Part shown: positions 33,480 through 45,882 of the stretch, piece after piece
How the letters are laid out: every line of letters starts with the position of its first letter
Numbering within the stretch: position 1 is the stretch's first letter
NCBI RefSeq assembly: GCF_000003855.2
Contig: NW_003101657.1
Span: 342,083-406,082 of the forward strand
Length of the DNA stretch: 64,000 bases
From: Blastomyces gilchristii SLH14081
Lineage: Eukaryota > Ascomycota > Eurotiomycetes > Onygenales > Ajellomycetaceae
Direction: 5' to 3'
The notes under the pieces: model-generated
Seen by the model: the letters and a program-made list of their open reading frames with translations, nothing else
Told to the model about the DNA's origin: nothing
Database searches by the model: none
Position numbers and translations under genes: made by a program

Positions 33480-36400
33480 AATATAGCAATATAATAATAT
33501 AGTAATATAATAATATAATGATATAATAATAGATATTATACAATTAATAAGAAATCACTGAAATGAATATCTTCTCTAGTCAATATAAATAACATTCTTC
33601 TCTACTATCTGAACTGAAAGATATACAGAATCTTTTAGAGAGTTTACTCAAAGCAGTAAGAAAAGCAGCTGAAATCATCAAACTGAAATTGAAGCTTCAT
33701 ATGTGTACAAGAATTCTAAATGAGATTGAGGCCTTGTATACACAGTGACAGACTGAGATGAAAGTCAAACAATAATTGACATTCACTGCAGATCAAGCAT
33801 TCACTATAAAGAGCTTCACTGATGCAATCACCATCATTAATAAGAATAGAGAAAACCAGATCTTAGGCCTGCAGTGAGAGATTGAACATTTATACAGATA
33901 GATAACTATGCTGAACCTGAAGATCTTATCACAATCATTCACAATCTCTTCAGAAGTGTACATATCATCAGAAACTGCTGTGCAGAATGAGAATTCAAGC
34001 ATGAAATACATCAAGCTGAGAGATCTGCTGAAGCTATTAAGCTTTAATAATGACTGAAAAAATGATGCTGCAATCAGCTGGCTAAGTCAGATGTGATTAT
34101 ATTATCAGATTGAATGTGAACTCACAGACAGACAGTTAACAGAATTTTAACAAGTCTTAAGATCTGCTGTATTTCTATGTGAAAAAGTGAAGTCATTATA
34201 AATGACTAATGAAAAGATGAATCTTACAGATCTGAAGCAATATTCATTCTCATGAATATGAAATGAGTTTTCCAAATGAATCTTGTACAACTTTGAGAAA
34301 GTGAATGTGTAAGACAAGTATTACAAACACTTCACTGAGTGTAGATAAGTGAGTGATCTTACATCATACTTCACACACTTCAGCTTATACTATCTCACAT
34401 TGAATGAAGAGCTTTCAACATCTTTCTGTTTACAGATCTTCATTCATGATCTTACATCTGAGTTGAGAGTGAAATGAAAATGCTTAATCTCACAGCCAGG
34501 CACAGTGAAGAAAGCATACAATATTCTTATTATATAGGAACAAGTGAGTCAATTGTGACAGAAAATACTGCAATCAAGTATATCTCAGTGAAGAACAGAT
34601 AATCAGACTTCTATAACACAAGTTACATACTTGAACATGATGAATCTAGATCTGAATGTCATTGCTAAAGTACTGAATTCTCTGAAGAAGAGATTCTCTG
34701 AGTGAAAACCTTGATGTTATAAGCATTGAGCTTACTTCAACTATAAATGTTAAAATCATGATGTAAAAGATTGCACTCAGCATGTGCAGTCAAGAGAAGC
34801 AAGAGAGTCAAAAAACTAGCAGAATCAGTGAGCTCAGAGACACTCACTGATATTCTATGAAAAGTCTTCAAAGTGAAAGAGATGTCTGTATTAGATGACT
34901 CTCTGAATTCTGTGAACATTAAGAGAAAGCAGGCTTCTGACTGAGATGCAGGTGAGGATGAAGTGAACACTTATCTCAATATCTTAAGATCTGAAATGTT
35001 AATGTATAAGAGACACTTGAGTAAGAATTAAGAGATGACTGTAAAAGTGTTAGTGAATATAGAAGCTTCTACACAATATATTGATAATCATATAATCTGA
35101 AGACTGAAAGAAGTCTGCTGAGTGAAGAATCTCTGACACATAAGATTATCTGATAATTAATATTTGATATCATCTGTAAGAGTAAGAGTTCTCTTGCACT
35201 TTGAAGAATGATCTTGCTATATTTGAGTGTGAGAGCTGCAGAACATGAAATATAATCTTATTCTCAGACTCAATTGGTTTCAAAGATTCAATTCACAGAT
35301 TCAATGACATACATGTCATATGCAGTTGACTGATAGGAAGAAAATGATTCATATAATTCTATCAACTGATATGAGAAGAACATTTCATGTCTCTGATATA
35401 GAAGGATTAAATCTGCTTATACATTAATAAGTAAAAAGAATAATTCACAAGACCTCATCTGAAAGCATCTTGTATGTTATACAGAATCTGAAAGTGAAGA
35501 AAACCAAGATAAAAGATATACAGAAGAACAAGTGTATGAAGAAGCTTCTGAAGAAGCATGAGAAGATCTTCTGAACAGATCTTTCACTGAAATTATCACT
35601 GAAACAAGGATTTGTACATGAGATTGACATGAGGAATGCAAAACCAGTCAATCAGAATGCATATTCTCTATCACAAATGCATCTCAAAGAACAGAAGTGT
35701 CAGATCACAGACCTTCTAGAACATAGTCTCATACAACTCTCATCAAGTACATGAGGCTTTTCAGTTCTATTCATGAAAAAGGCAGATGAGAAGTGACAGA
35801 TGTGTATCAATTATTGAGCACTCAATAAGCTTACAATCAAGAATGAATATTCATTATCACAGATTCAACAACAGTTGAATACAGTTGAAAATGCCTGATA
35901 TCTATTGAAGATTGATCTTCTCTCAGAATACTGACAGATCTGTATAGATAAACTGTCAGTTCTGTGAACCATGTTTAATATACAATGAGAGAAGTTCAAA
36001 TTCCTGGCAATGCTATTCAGTCTGACAAGTGTATCTGTCATCTTTCAAATGATGATGAATATGATTCTTTATAAACAGAATGAAACCTCATGTCTTATAT
36101 ATCTTGATAACATTCTAGTCTTTTCAAACTCATATAACAAATATCTGAAGTATCTCAATGAAGTGCTTACAACTCTGACAGAGTATAAGCTCTATATTAA
36201 ATCAATCAAGTATGTGTTTGAAACAGAAGAGTTGAAGTTTATAGAATATGTAATGAGTGATGACTGTATACATCTCATTCTGAAGAAATTGAATGTCATA
36301 GTGAATTGACTGCAGCTGAGAAATGTACATTATATACAACAGTTTCTTGAGTTAGTCTTATATTACTGTAGATTTATCAAGGATTTCATATGAATATCTG

Positions 36401-38220
36401 CATCACTCTCAGATCTCTTAAGAGAAACAGATACAAATCTGTGAAAGAAGAAGTTTTATTCAATCATCTGAAATACTGTGTGTGAAGAGGCTTTTCTCAC
36501 ACTGAGAAAATATGTAATAATATTCTCAGTACTTATTCAATCAGATTATGATAAACCTTTCTATATTAAGACAGATGCATCTGAATAAGCTATCAGAGAC
36601 ACTCTTCTACAGATGAGTAAGAACAGCAAGCTGCACTCAGTGATATACAATGATAGAAAACTATCAGATGCTGAGCTCAATTATTCAGTGTATGAAAAGA
36701 AATTACTAGTGATTAAGCATGCACTGGCATTGTGAGATAGATATATTGATAACAGATATACAACAATGATAATCACAGATTATGAAAGTCTTATCTATCT
36801 ATAATCAATGATAAAACCTTTCAAACACTTAGCACATTGAATCTCAGAGTTTCAAGTGTACAATCTTCATATCAAATACTGAAAGAGATTGAATGCTGTG
36901 ATATCTGATATAATCAGTCACAGATCTGATTTCATGAGTGAGAATTCTGTGAATCAGATACAAGAAATATTCATGTTAAACACACTGAGAGAATGCAAGA
37001 AATCAGAATGAGTAAATGCTATAATCTCTCACTTGAAGAATGATAAGATGTCAGATGATAAGTATCTTGTGAGAGTAGTAGAAGAGATGCTTTCAAACTT
37101 CAAGCTGAGAAAATTAGAAAATGATGTTATGCTTTACTGCAATCTAGAATATACAGAAGCTCTCTATCTAGAATCTTCATTTAGATGTGACTTGATGACT
37201 CACATGCACAAGGAATTCAGTCACTTAGAAAGCTCTGAACTCATGAGTGTACTTAAATCAAGAGTATACTGACCAAGCATGATCAAGGACATCCAGATGT
37301 ACACTCACAAGTGTCTGAATTGTCAGGTTATGAAAGAATCTAAGAAAGAGTTAGAATGTGAGAAAGTGCAACATCAGATGAAGTGTACAATACAACTGTT
37401 CAAATGATGAGAGATGAACCTCATAGACATATTATCATAAATATCAAATGAAAATCAATGAATAATCACTGCTATTGATTATGCTACTGACTGACCAGTT
37501 GTGAAAACAGTTTCAGAGATGATAGAGAAGGTGATGATGAAGTTTCTACATAATAAGATCTATGTTAACTATGAAATGCCACATGAGATTCTAACTGATA
37601 ATGATGTGAATCTCATAGAAGAAGTAGTAAGGCATTTCATAAGTCAATTACAGACAAGACATTGTAGAATAACATTATATTATCTGTGAATGAATGAGAA
37701 GATGAAATGCTTGAATGAAATCTTGAGCAACATGCTGATAAAATATCTAGTGAGTAAGTCTACAAGATTATGAGATGAATATCTCAGTCAGGTGCTATTA
37801 GTCATGTGAATTCAGCAGCATGCAGTCTCTAAGTGTTCATCATTCTATCTGTTGTATGAATTGCATCCATGCATCTCAGAGAATGCTTTGAAAAAGATGA
37901 AAGAGAAAACAGCAGTTGCAGATGCAACAGTTGCAGACACAGAATCAAGATTGAAAGAGATCAGTCATGCATGTACAAAAGCTAATGAGTTACTTCTGAA
38001 CTAAGCAATTCAATTGAAAAGAATATGAGACTCACTAGTTAAGAAATCAAGTCTCAAGATGAGAATGTGAGTTCTTATATATAATGAGAGTTCTGAGAAG
38101 TTTCAATCTAGATGATTTAAGTCATATAAAATACTTAAATCACATTTTCTGAGAATATATGCATTAAAAGAATCAGAGAGACAGATCTTACACAACTTAA
38201 TAAATAATTCATAACTTATA
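33480..38220 (+). pseudogene. Gag-Pol relic of gypsy element 2
   Basis: Read through TGA stops on the plus strand. Gag covers roughly 33.6-34.8 kb and ends in a degenerate zinc-knuckle region (YKHXAYFNYKC, then VKDCTQH). RT: MCINYXALNKLTIKNEYSL (about 35800), TMFNIQXEKFKFLAMLFSLT (about 35970) and CLIYLDNILVFSNSY, where the YxDD box reads YLDN (36094-36140). Integrase zinc region MTHMHKEFSHLESSEL and CLNCQVMK (37198-37335), then the core with HEILTDNDVNLIEEV (about 37585). It is the least mutated Pol in the window but still carries many stops. Confidence 0.87.
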
Positions 38221-39005
38221 AAAGTAAAGATACAAGATCTGAGCAGATTATAGTCATTCACAGCACTATTATCAGTGTTGAAAAAGAAGAGACTTATAAT
38301 TGAAAAGTCTCACAAGATAAGAGAAATCATAGATGCTTATAAATCAGATGATCTCACTTATTCTGATCTTTTTATAATTATAAGAAAAGAATGAGAAGTA
38401 ATGAAGAAATCAGATGAATATCACACTTCAATAAGTGATAAGACTGTAGCTGATTGTACAATAACATGCTGCAGATAGCAGATGCAACACAGTAAAGAGC
38501 AGTCTCAAAGCAGCAGACTTACACATGAGTCAGATCACAGAAGAAAAAGAAATTCAGAGTTGAATTTAACTGTTTACATCAGTTCAATCACAGAGATTAC
38601 AGAGGATGAACTATCTGAAACATCTGCAGACATGTGAGATCAAGTCATCTCAATTCCTGAGAATGCTCAGAGATCAGATGAGGTTAGTTTTAATGAGCTG
38701 TTCACTGTAGTGATCTGAGTGAGTGAAGAGAGACAGTATAATATATGAGACAGAATTATAAAAGATGAAAGCTGCTGAACCTAGTCATTGAATGCTGTAT
38801 TATATAGAGATCATATAAGAGTAGTGACTAGCAGATAAAGAAAAAGTGTAAGAAAAGAAAAGAGATAATGAATTGATTATCAACTGTAAGAGTCAGCTGT
38901 AAAAGACAAATGTTATTATATACATCTTATTCATTTTCATATGTCACATGTTTAATCTATTTCCCACATCATATCACCTGAAAAACATCAAAAACAAAGA
39001 AAATC

Positions 39006-39416
39006 TCAAAACTCAAGGTTTATAAGAGATTTGAGGGCTGTAAGCTGCTCTTGTAATAACACTGTGTACATCTCTGATTTCTCTACTACTCTGCATACAA
39101 CATTAATATTATTTATTGCAAGATTGGCTGGAATGCTGATATAGAAATGTGTATACATACATGTAGAAAAATTAAAGAAGAGCACAGGACCTACAGAACC
39201 AGAAGTCAGAACAGAGAAAGCAGAGGCAGAAGAAATGAAAGAGAGAGACACAGAACTGAATGAATGACAGCAGTTACTCAGAGCTGAATACTTATAACTC
39301 AGTGTATGCACAACCTTTCTCACAGAAGAGAGAGAGAAAGCAACAGAAGAAGCTTGAGAGTGAGAGAGAGTAGTCTCAGCAGTATTATCATCTTCAATTA
39401 GAATGACCTCTGACAC
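39006..39416 (-). other. Antisense Ser-rich frame in gypsy element 2 (136 codons)
   Basis: Lies opposite the element's coding strand in the 2.8-kb interval between integrase and the 3' LTR. Composition is Ser/Val rich (ASSVAFSLSSVRKVVHTL), with a possible coiled-coil end (LLQEQLTALKSLINLEF). Another minus-strand frame (39726-39460) contains CRCEAHTPCLSCYYENELF, a Cys cluster. Gypsy 1 and 3 have antisense frames in the same place. No known family; a chance frame cannot be excluded. Confidence 0.4.
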
Positions 39417-40043
39417 TGAAGCAACTAAGAACTATTATTAGTGTATAAAAATTGCAAAATCAGAGATAGAAACAGTTACTGAATAAACACCTGCTGATCT
39501 TAGAGTTATATGTATAATTACAACATGCATGAGGCTTCTCAGAAAGAGAGAGAGAGATATGAGAGAATGCAGAAAGCAGAACATAGCATGTGAACAGCTC
39601 ATTTTCATAATAACAGCTCAGACAAGGTGTATGAGCCTCACACCTGCAGGTGTAAAAGAGTACAACATCCATGTTTCTGTTTCTGAAAACATGAATATCT
39701 TTTGCCTGCACTATGAAGTCAGACAACAGACATTAGAGAATAGACTGATATGAATCTATTATTCTGAAGAAATTCATCAGAGTAGATATCTCTGTAATAT
39801 TGAACTTTACAGTCATAAAAAGCTTCTTGATATCTGTGAATATCATGACTTCATGCACAGTAAAACTCATAACAATTTTTCCTAAGAACAGAAAAATCAG
39901 TGTCAGAAAGAAAAAGATGAAAAAGAAAAAGACTTATAATCTTAATACTGTTGAGAAGAGAGATGATTATCTGATATGAATAAACAATTATCTCATTATA
40001 AATATTTAAAATGAATATAATAATCAGTGTCTGTAACTGAGCT

Positions 40044-40430
40044 TCAGATAGTCATGTCATATACAGTCTTTATACAATAAATTGTTCTGAAAGTTGATAA
40101 GAAGAGCAGAAGTGTACATGCTGAGAAATATAATTCATTAAGCCTATACAACATCTTTTTGAAATGAGGAGAGCTGATAATGAAAGCAGAGATGATAAAA
40201 TCAGAAGTAGCAGAAGTGAGGGTCACAGGAACAGAGGTAGCAGGAGTGAAAGAACCAGATACAGAGACAGATATAGAAGATTGAGAGAGAGTGACAGAGA
40301 AAGAAACAGAGAGAGCAGAAAAGAATATGAGAGACTCAGTCACACATGACACAGACAATTTCTTCATTATCATGTTCTTCAAGTTCTTGATCAATGATTT
40401 AACATTGAGTTCACTATCATCAGCAGACAC
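40044..40430 (-). other. Antisense Ser/Thr-rich frame in gypsy element 2 (128 codons)
   Basis: A minus-strand frame upstream of the 39416-39006 frame and on the same strand, so the two with the 39726-39460 frame could be parts of one decayed antisense gene. It starts MSADDSELNVKSLIKNL and is then rich in Ser, Val and Thr (SVSFSVTLSQSSISVSVSGS). The plus-strand complement is also open over about 60 codons as an Arg/Ser/Glu-rich frame (40164-40349), which weakens the case for either. Confidence 0.35.
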
Positions 40431-41019
40431 AGATCTGTCAATGTGTAAAGATTCTATGTAAATAAAAATAACATATCAGCATCTGTATTCATGTAAAATT
40501 GTGCCAGAAAACATGATCAGAAATCTGCTGAGAAGAAAAAGATCAAGAATGTATAAGAAGATGAAGAAGATGTACTATTTATAATAGTATATTCTGATGA
40601 TTGTTAGAAGATAAACAAGTTCTGATCACATTTCACAATGTGTTACACTTACTGCTAATAAACTGCCTGATATAAGCACTATGAGAATGCTTGTTATGGA
40701 AACAGAGAATCATTGTCAGAAACATATACAATGTGATAGATAAATAGATGAAAAGAGTTGAATAGAAGAAGGAATAGAAATCTTGAATAAGATAGTGATA
40801 TTCAATGATGACAATGATAAAGAAGATGATTGAAGAATGAGAAAAGTTAGTGAATGAGTGATGTAATATAGTGAAAGTTTCTTTATAAGAGTGTACACAG
40901 AATGCTAGTCAAATCAGAAATAGATTACAAGATTATGAACACTAGTGATGTGCTAATTCACATGAAGCTAGAATGAATGTCATGATCACATGAGTGTGAC
41001 TGAATCTGATGAGAGAGAA

Positions 41020-41213
41020 TGTGATTCAGAAGAATGTACAGTGATTCAGAAGAATGTACAACTGTTGAATAATAATATAGTCACTTTCAAACTTACTTAC
41101 AAGTGTAAAGAGGTCATAGCAGCCACTAATTAATTTAGTATACAATATTACAATATATAAGAAGCCGGTGTACACCTGTAATCATACACTGGAAAAAAAA
41201 CCTTTGAATGACA
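41020..41213 (+). repeat. 3' LTR of gypsy element 2
   Basis: 194 bp, partner of 32430-32623. Its left (inner) part is heavily mutated; its last ~55 bp match the other copy almost exactly. Confidence 0.92.
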
Positions 41214-44200
41214 GAAGATTATGAAACTGTTAGAACTATTATGATAAATGAAGCAGAAAAGCAGTTCAATATCAATCTTATTAACACAGCTTACATACTG
41301 AATTTCCATACAAATATCATCATATGAAAACTGTGTTTTCATATAGAAGGCATCTATTATAATGAAAAAGACTTCAGATTAAGAAAACATACAGATAATA
41401 CAATCTTTACATGCATTGAAGTATTTGAGAGATTGCTAGTTACAGAATATAGTGAAATAGCTGTTTTCTCAACTATCTCAGAAAAATTCACTACTGAAGC
41501 TGATACAGCTAGCCCCGGTGGCCGAATGGTTAATGCGGCCACCCGGTAGCGCCTTGGCGTGGGAAACCAAGGCGCGTGGGTTCGAAACCCGCAGAGGATA
41601 TATTAAATCCAGAACTCAAGCACCTCAGGTTTCTAATAAATACAGAGGTGTACAAATCACTTCAATGAATCACTCTATATTCCTGGGCTGGGAAGTTATT
41701 ATCACATGTATCTAATTGTCACTTCTTTGTATTTTCCTATGTTCTTGTTATCTTGACATGATCTCAACACCTGTATTTCCTCCTGTATAATCAACACTTA
41801 ACCTGTATTTAACATCACGCAAGGACTCATCATAAGCTCCGCTTGCATATGAGTATAATGAAAGAATAATAATAATAATAATAATAATAGCTGATACAGC
41901 TATTATATCACACACATTTAACATCACTATATCTGAAAAAATGATATCTTCAAATTCTTCAACTTCTTCAAATTCATTCAACCTGTCAATACATATAAAA
42001 TCTTCTCAAAAACCTAAGATCTCTATAGCTACTCAGTCTACATAATATAAGAGATTAGAACATTCATTGAAAATCATTATTTAAAAGCTTGTAAATGATG
42101 CAACTGATGTTCAAATCACTAATCTAGAAGATGCTGTGAATGAGCTTATCACTAAGCTTTGCAAACTCTGTCATCTATCTAATGCAAAAAATTAAATATC
42201 TAGACATTCTCATATTAGATCTCAAATATCATTTAAATGCCTACATGCGGATATCACATATGGCTCTACACAGTGCTATAATGATGAGTGTTATCTCATA
42301 CATTTCATGTGTAATTATCTATGTTTCTATATAGCTATAACAGCTATCTGAAAATCAGAAATCTAAAAAGCTCTTAGATAAGCTATTAATTGAATTAAAC
42401 ATCAATTCAACTGTACTATAAAGATTATTCATATCAACAATGATACTGCAATCAAGAAAGCAGATGATTTCATAAATTGAGTGAATAATAAAGACCTAGA
42501 GATGAAGTATTCTTCAGAGTATATTCATGAGTAAAATGATGCAGCAGAGTGAGTAGAAGTAATATTAATAACAAAGATAAGAACTCTACAGATAGAATTC
42601 CTTCTGTCACAATCACTTTTCCCTGAGATTGCACTTACTGTCATCTATCTAGCAAATCAAACCTCTACTAGAATTCTAGATTGAAAGTCATCTCTTTAAG
42701 CTTTGAAAGAATTTCTACAAATCAAACCTTACTTCTGTGCTCATCTTTAAATCTACAGATGTCACATCTATGCAAAGATACCAGATGAAGTTCTCAATAG
42801 AAATCACTCTCAGAAGCTAGATCTCTGAGCACATATTGAATATTTAGTTGAATATGATTCTATAAATATCTATCAAATTTGAATTCTACACTTAGAACAG
42901 ATGATAAGAGTAAGAGATGTAATGTTTAATAAGAATAGAAAATTCAACTCAGAAGATCCCTACATTGAAAGATAACTAAGAGATTGAGTATCTAAGAAGG
43001 TGAAGCTTCTATATATGAAAGTTTGAGAATTATCAATGACTTCTATCAATCAATTGAAAGAGATTATAGATGCAGATATTAATATTTTTCATCTCAAAGA
43101 AAATGCTCAAAGCTCTGAAAAAATAGAGAAGAAAAATAACATTTCAATTCTTTCTACATCAGATTCAACACCAGAGTCAACAGGTTCTGATGTTAATATT
43201 AATACTCATTCAGCAGTGATAGATAGTTGAACACAGAACATTGCATCTAGAGCTTATAATATCAGTGCTGATTTTAATAAAGCTAATATCATTGAAGACT
43301 GCAGAATCTGAAAACACAGAGCTGCTTATCTTGTAACAGTTTCAATTGTCAAAGACAATTCTTATTAAATGATCAATGATGCATTCTCTTATTCAAATTC
43401 ACACACAGACTTTAACAAGTCTCAAAATTTATTTCCTAATACTGTTTTCACAGTTATTAATAATACAGCTATATCAAGAATTCATAGATCTCAACTAACA
43501 GATTCACTGAATCACTGAGCAGATGTTAAAAAATACTCACATTATGAAGAATTTAAGAACACTGTTAAGTAGAAATGAAATAGTATATCTCTGCAGAATA
43601 CATATGAAATTACTAGTAGATTATAGAGAGATGTTTCAGTTATTTCTCTACAATGAATATTCATCTATAAATTTGATAATGAAGGTTTTCTTTTGAAATA
43701 CAAAGCTTATATCTATGTATATGAAGATCTTCAATCAATCACAGATCTCACTACAAAAGCTCACACTCTAGCTATCAGAGATCTTTAAATCTTATTAGCT
43801 TTAACAGCAGTATTTGATCTAGATGCAGAATAGCTAGATGAAATCAATGTCTTTATTAATAGTGATATTGATGAGCTAGTATATATAAAACTATCTGATA
43901 AATGATGAAAGTTGAAGAAGATGTAAAATTTGAAGTATATAAAACATGTGCTAAAACTTCTATGAGTACTATATAAATTACACAGATTATCTCTTCTCTG
44001 ATTAAATGAACTATCTTCAATATTAAGAATACTAGACTTTATCTCTATATCAGAGAATCAATATCTCTTCTTTAATAATCAATTAATCATCTTCTTCTAT
44101 ATGAATGATATCATTATTCTATCACAATAAGAAGATTTGAAAGAAAGAGATTAACTAATCAAAGATCTTAAAAACATCTATAAGATCTGATAGATAAGAG

Positions 44201-45150
44201 ATTTGAAATGATTTCTCAACATGTAAATAATATATGATTATCTCAACTTGAAGCTCTGACTATATCAGAATATCTATATTAATAAGATAGTTAAGATATA
44301 TCATCTTACACATATCTGTAAGATATATACCTTACTAACTAGTACTTCATTAGAGTCTTTTAATGAGTCAGTCATATTCACAAAAATTCATTATTATTAA
44401 TAATATATCAGCTTCTGCATCTACTCAGTGATAATGACTTACTCTGATATTATATATACAGTAAATAAACTAGCTATATTTATGATAAATTCATCAGAAC
44501 ATTATTTATCAGAGATAAATAGAATAATATCTTATCTACATAATATAAAGAATCTTACTATTCAATATAATAATAATATTAACAGATCTCTACAACTTAA
44601 TCTTAAATCAGATATTATTAAAGCTGTCAGTGATATCTCTTTCACAGATAATTCAGATTACTGCTCTATACAAGAATATATCTTCAAACTATTCAGTGAG
44701 ACTGTTGATTGAAAATCAAATAGACAGATAATTATAACTATATCTATCACAGAAGCTGAGCTTATTGTAATTTCATAAGCTGATAAGAAGTCTATCTGAT
44801 AAGATAGATTCTTTCAACATATTTAATTTAAATCTAATCACAAGATCTGTATTCAATGTAATAACTGTCAAACTGTTAACATTCTTACAAAGAAAGATCT
44901 CTCTATAATTATGAAGCTTTATTATATTGATATATATGAAAGCTGACTCTGAGAACATATTCAATTCAGTGATATTACAGTTGATTAAGTGTCTACAGCT
45001 CAGATGTCAGTGAATAGCCTCACTAAGACTCTGTCATGTCAGAAACATACAGAATTTGTCAAGATACTAGGCCTAGTTAATATATCAGATATTATCAAGA
45101 TATAAGCAGAATAAATGATCTATCTTGATATAATCTCTATAGATTTATCT
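41214..45150 (+). pseudogene. Copia Pol relic (right part): protease end, integrase, RT, RNase H
   Basis: Resumes after gypsy 2 with EDYETVRTIMINEAEKQF and INTAYILNFHTNIII (the NVAYVPDFHTN motif before integrase). A SINE interrupts it at 41512-41888. Integrase zinc and core region: LVNDATDVQITNLEDAVNEL, LCKLCHLSNAKN and LHADISHM (42080-42260). A Ser/Thr-rich spacer lies at 43036-43230. The RT Y-x-D-D box is mutated to FYMNDIIILS (about 44095). RNase H: SDIIYTVNKLAIFM, SFTDNSDYCSIQEYIF and TISITEAELIVIS (44440-44780). This order is diagnostic for Ty1/copia. The frame is broken by many stops. Confidence 0.85.
41512..41888 (+). mobile_element. tRNA-derived SINE, copy 2 (377 bp)
   Basis: Same family as copy 1, opposite orientation: class II tRNA-like head with GTGGCCGAATGGTTAATG and GTGGGTTCGAAACCC, the same body, and an (AAT)n tail preceded by GTATAATGAAAG. 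Flanked by a perfect 14-bp target duplication AGCTGATACAGCTA (41498-41511, 41889-41902). The perfect duplication and high GC suggest it is young. It interrupts copia Pol. Pol III boxes look intact, but the stem mismatches and the long body rule out a functional tRNA. Confidence 0.9.
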
Positions 45151-45155
45151 ACACT

Positions 45156-45693
45156 TGTCACGCTCCCGGCCGCGCCAAGACCCTGTTGCGGTTCCACACG
45201 GCCCATCACTTCCATGCGGATGATTCCATTCCATCTGAACCGGTTTCCAACCACTCTATGACATCATTCAGATATATCATAGAAAGATCTGATTGATAAA
45301 TATGAGAACCCCGCTTCTATACAAGGTCAGCAGATTACTCTTTCTTGGCAATGAGACACTGCTGAGGTATCACTTCAACTATTCTCACTTGTGAAATGAG
45401 AGAAGAGTATCCATTCATTGTCTATATAGAATAGCTAGATGCTGGCTTCTCATTTAAGAAGCCAGTGATTCATCTTTTTCTTCTACAGAAATAATATACA
45501 TAAGAGTTACTGTATATCTCATACAATCTTCTTAGTATACTAAGTATCATATCTGTGATATCCTTACAATAACTCTGTAGTCTATGAGCTCACTATTCAA
45601 GCAAGATAGTCAAGCTCACTTATACAGCTTCTCAAACAACTATCTCTATATGTTATCACTGACTAGTCACTGCTTCAGTTTTATTATATTACA
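45156..45693 (+). repeat. 5' LTR of gypsy element 3
   Basis: 538 bp. Its first ~100-170 bp keep many CpG and CpC (CGCTCCCGGCCGCGCCAAG), all absent from the right copy. Its last ~20 bp are mutated where the right copy is not. Contains the perfect palindrome CTTAGTATACTAAG (45531-45544), conserved in both LTRs. Confidence 0.93.
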
Positions 45694-45882
45694 ATTCAAA
45701 TCACTCTATCTGATTACACATTTGAATCAGTCAAGCTCTAACAGACTGATATAGCCTCATGCACTCACACTGAGATCAATCTGACCTCACTCTCTGAGGG
45801 AAACACTACATCATTCTCTAGAGTGTGTACATCTCTATTCTAGCAGAAATCTGAGATTTCTGAACTCACTGCACATTTTGAC

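Larger units (their letters stand above)
32430..41213 (+). mobile_element. Ty3/gypsy LTR retrotransposon 2, inserted in copia protease
   Basis: The 194-bp LTRs (32430-32623, 41020-41213) start TGTGGTTC/TGTGATTC and end TTTGAATGACA. A GATGAGAGAGAA polypurine tract (41008-41019) precedes the right LTR, and TGGTAG just after the left LTR looks like a primer-binding site. The 4-bp flanks AAAG (32426-32429) and GAAG (41214-41217) are a target duplication with one transition. Removing the element and one duplicate rejoins the copia frame in phase. The coding order gag, protease, RT, integrase on the plus strand is gypsy. About 2.8 kb between integrase and the 3' LTR holds antisense frames. A 504-bp TIR element is inserted at its primer-binding site. 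Confidence 0.92.

Noticed and set aside
33476..33540. AT-rich simple repeat considered as an origin or array
   Set aside because: Simple ATA slippage inside decayed gypsy DNA; no spaced repeats. No CRISPR-like array was seen anywhere.
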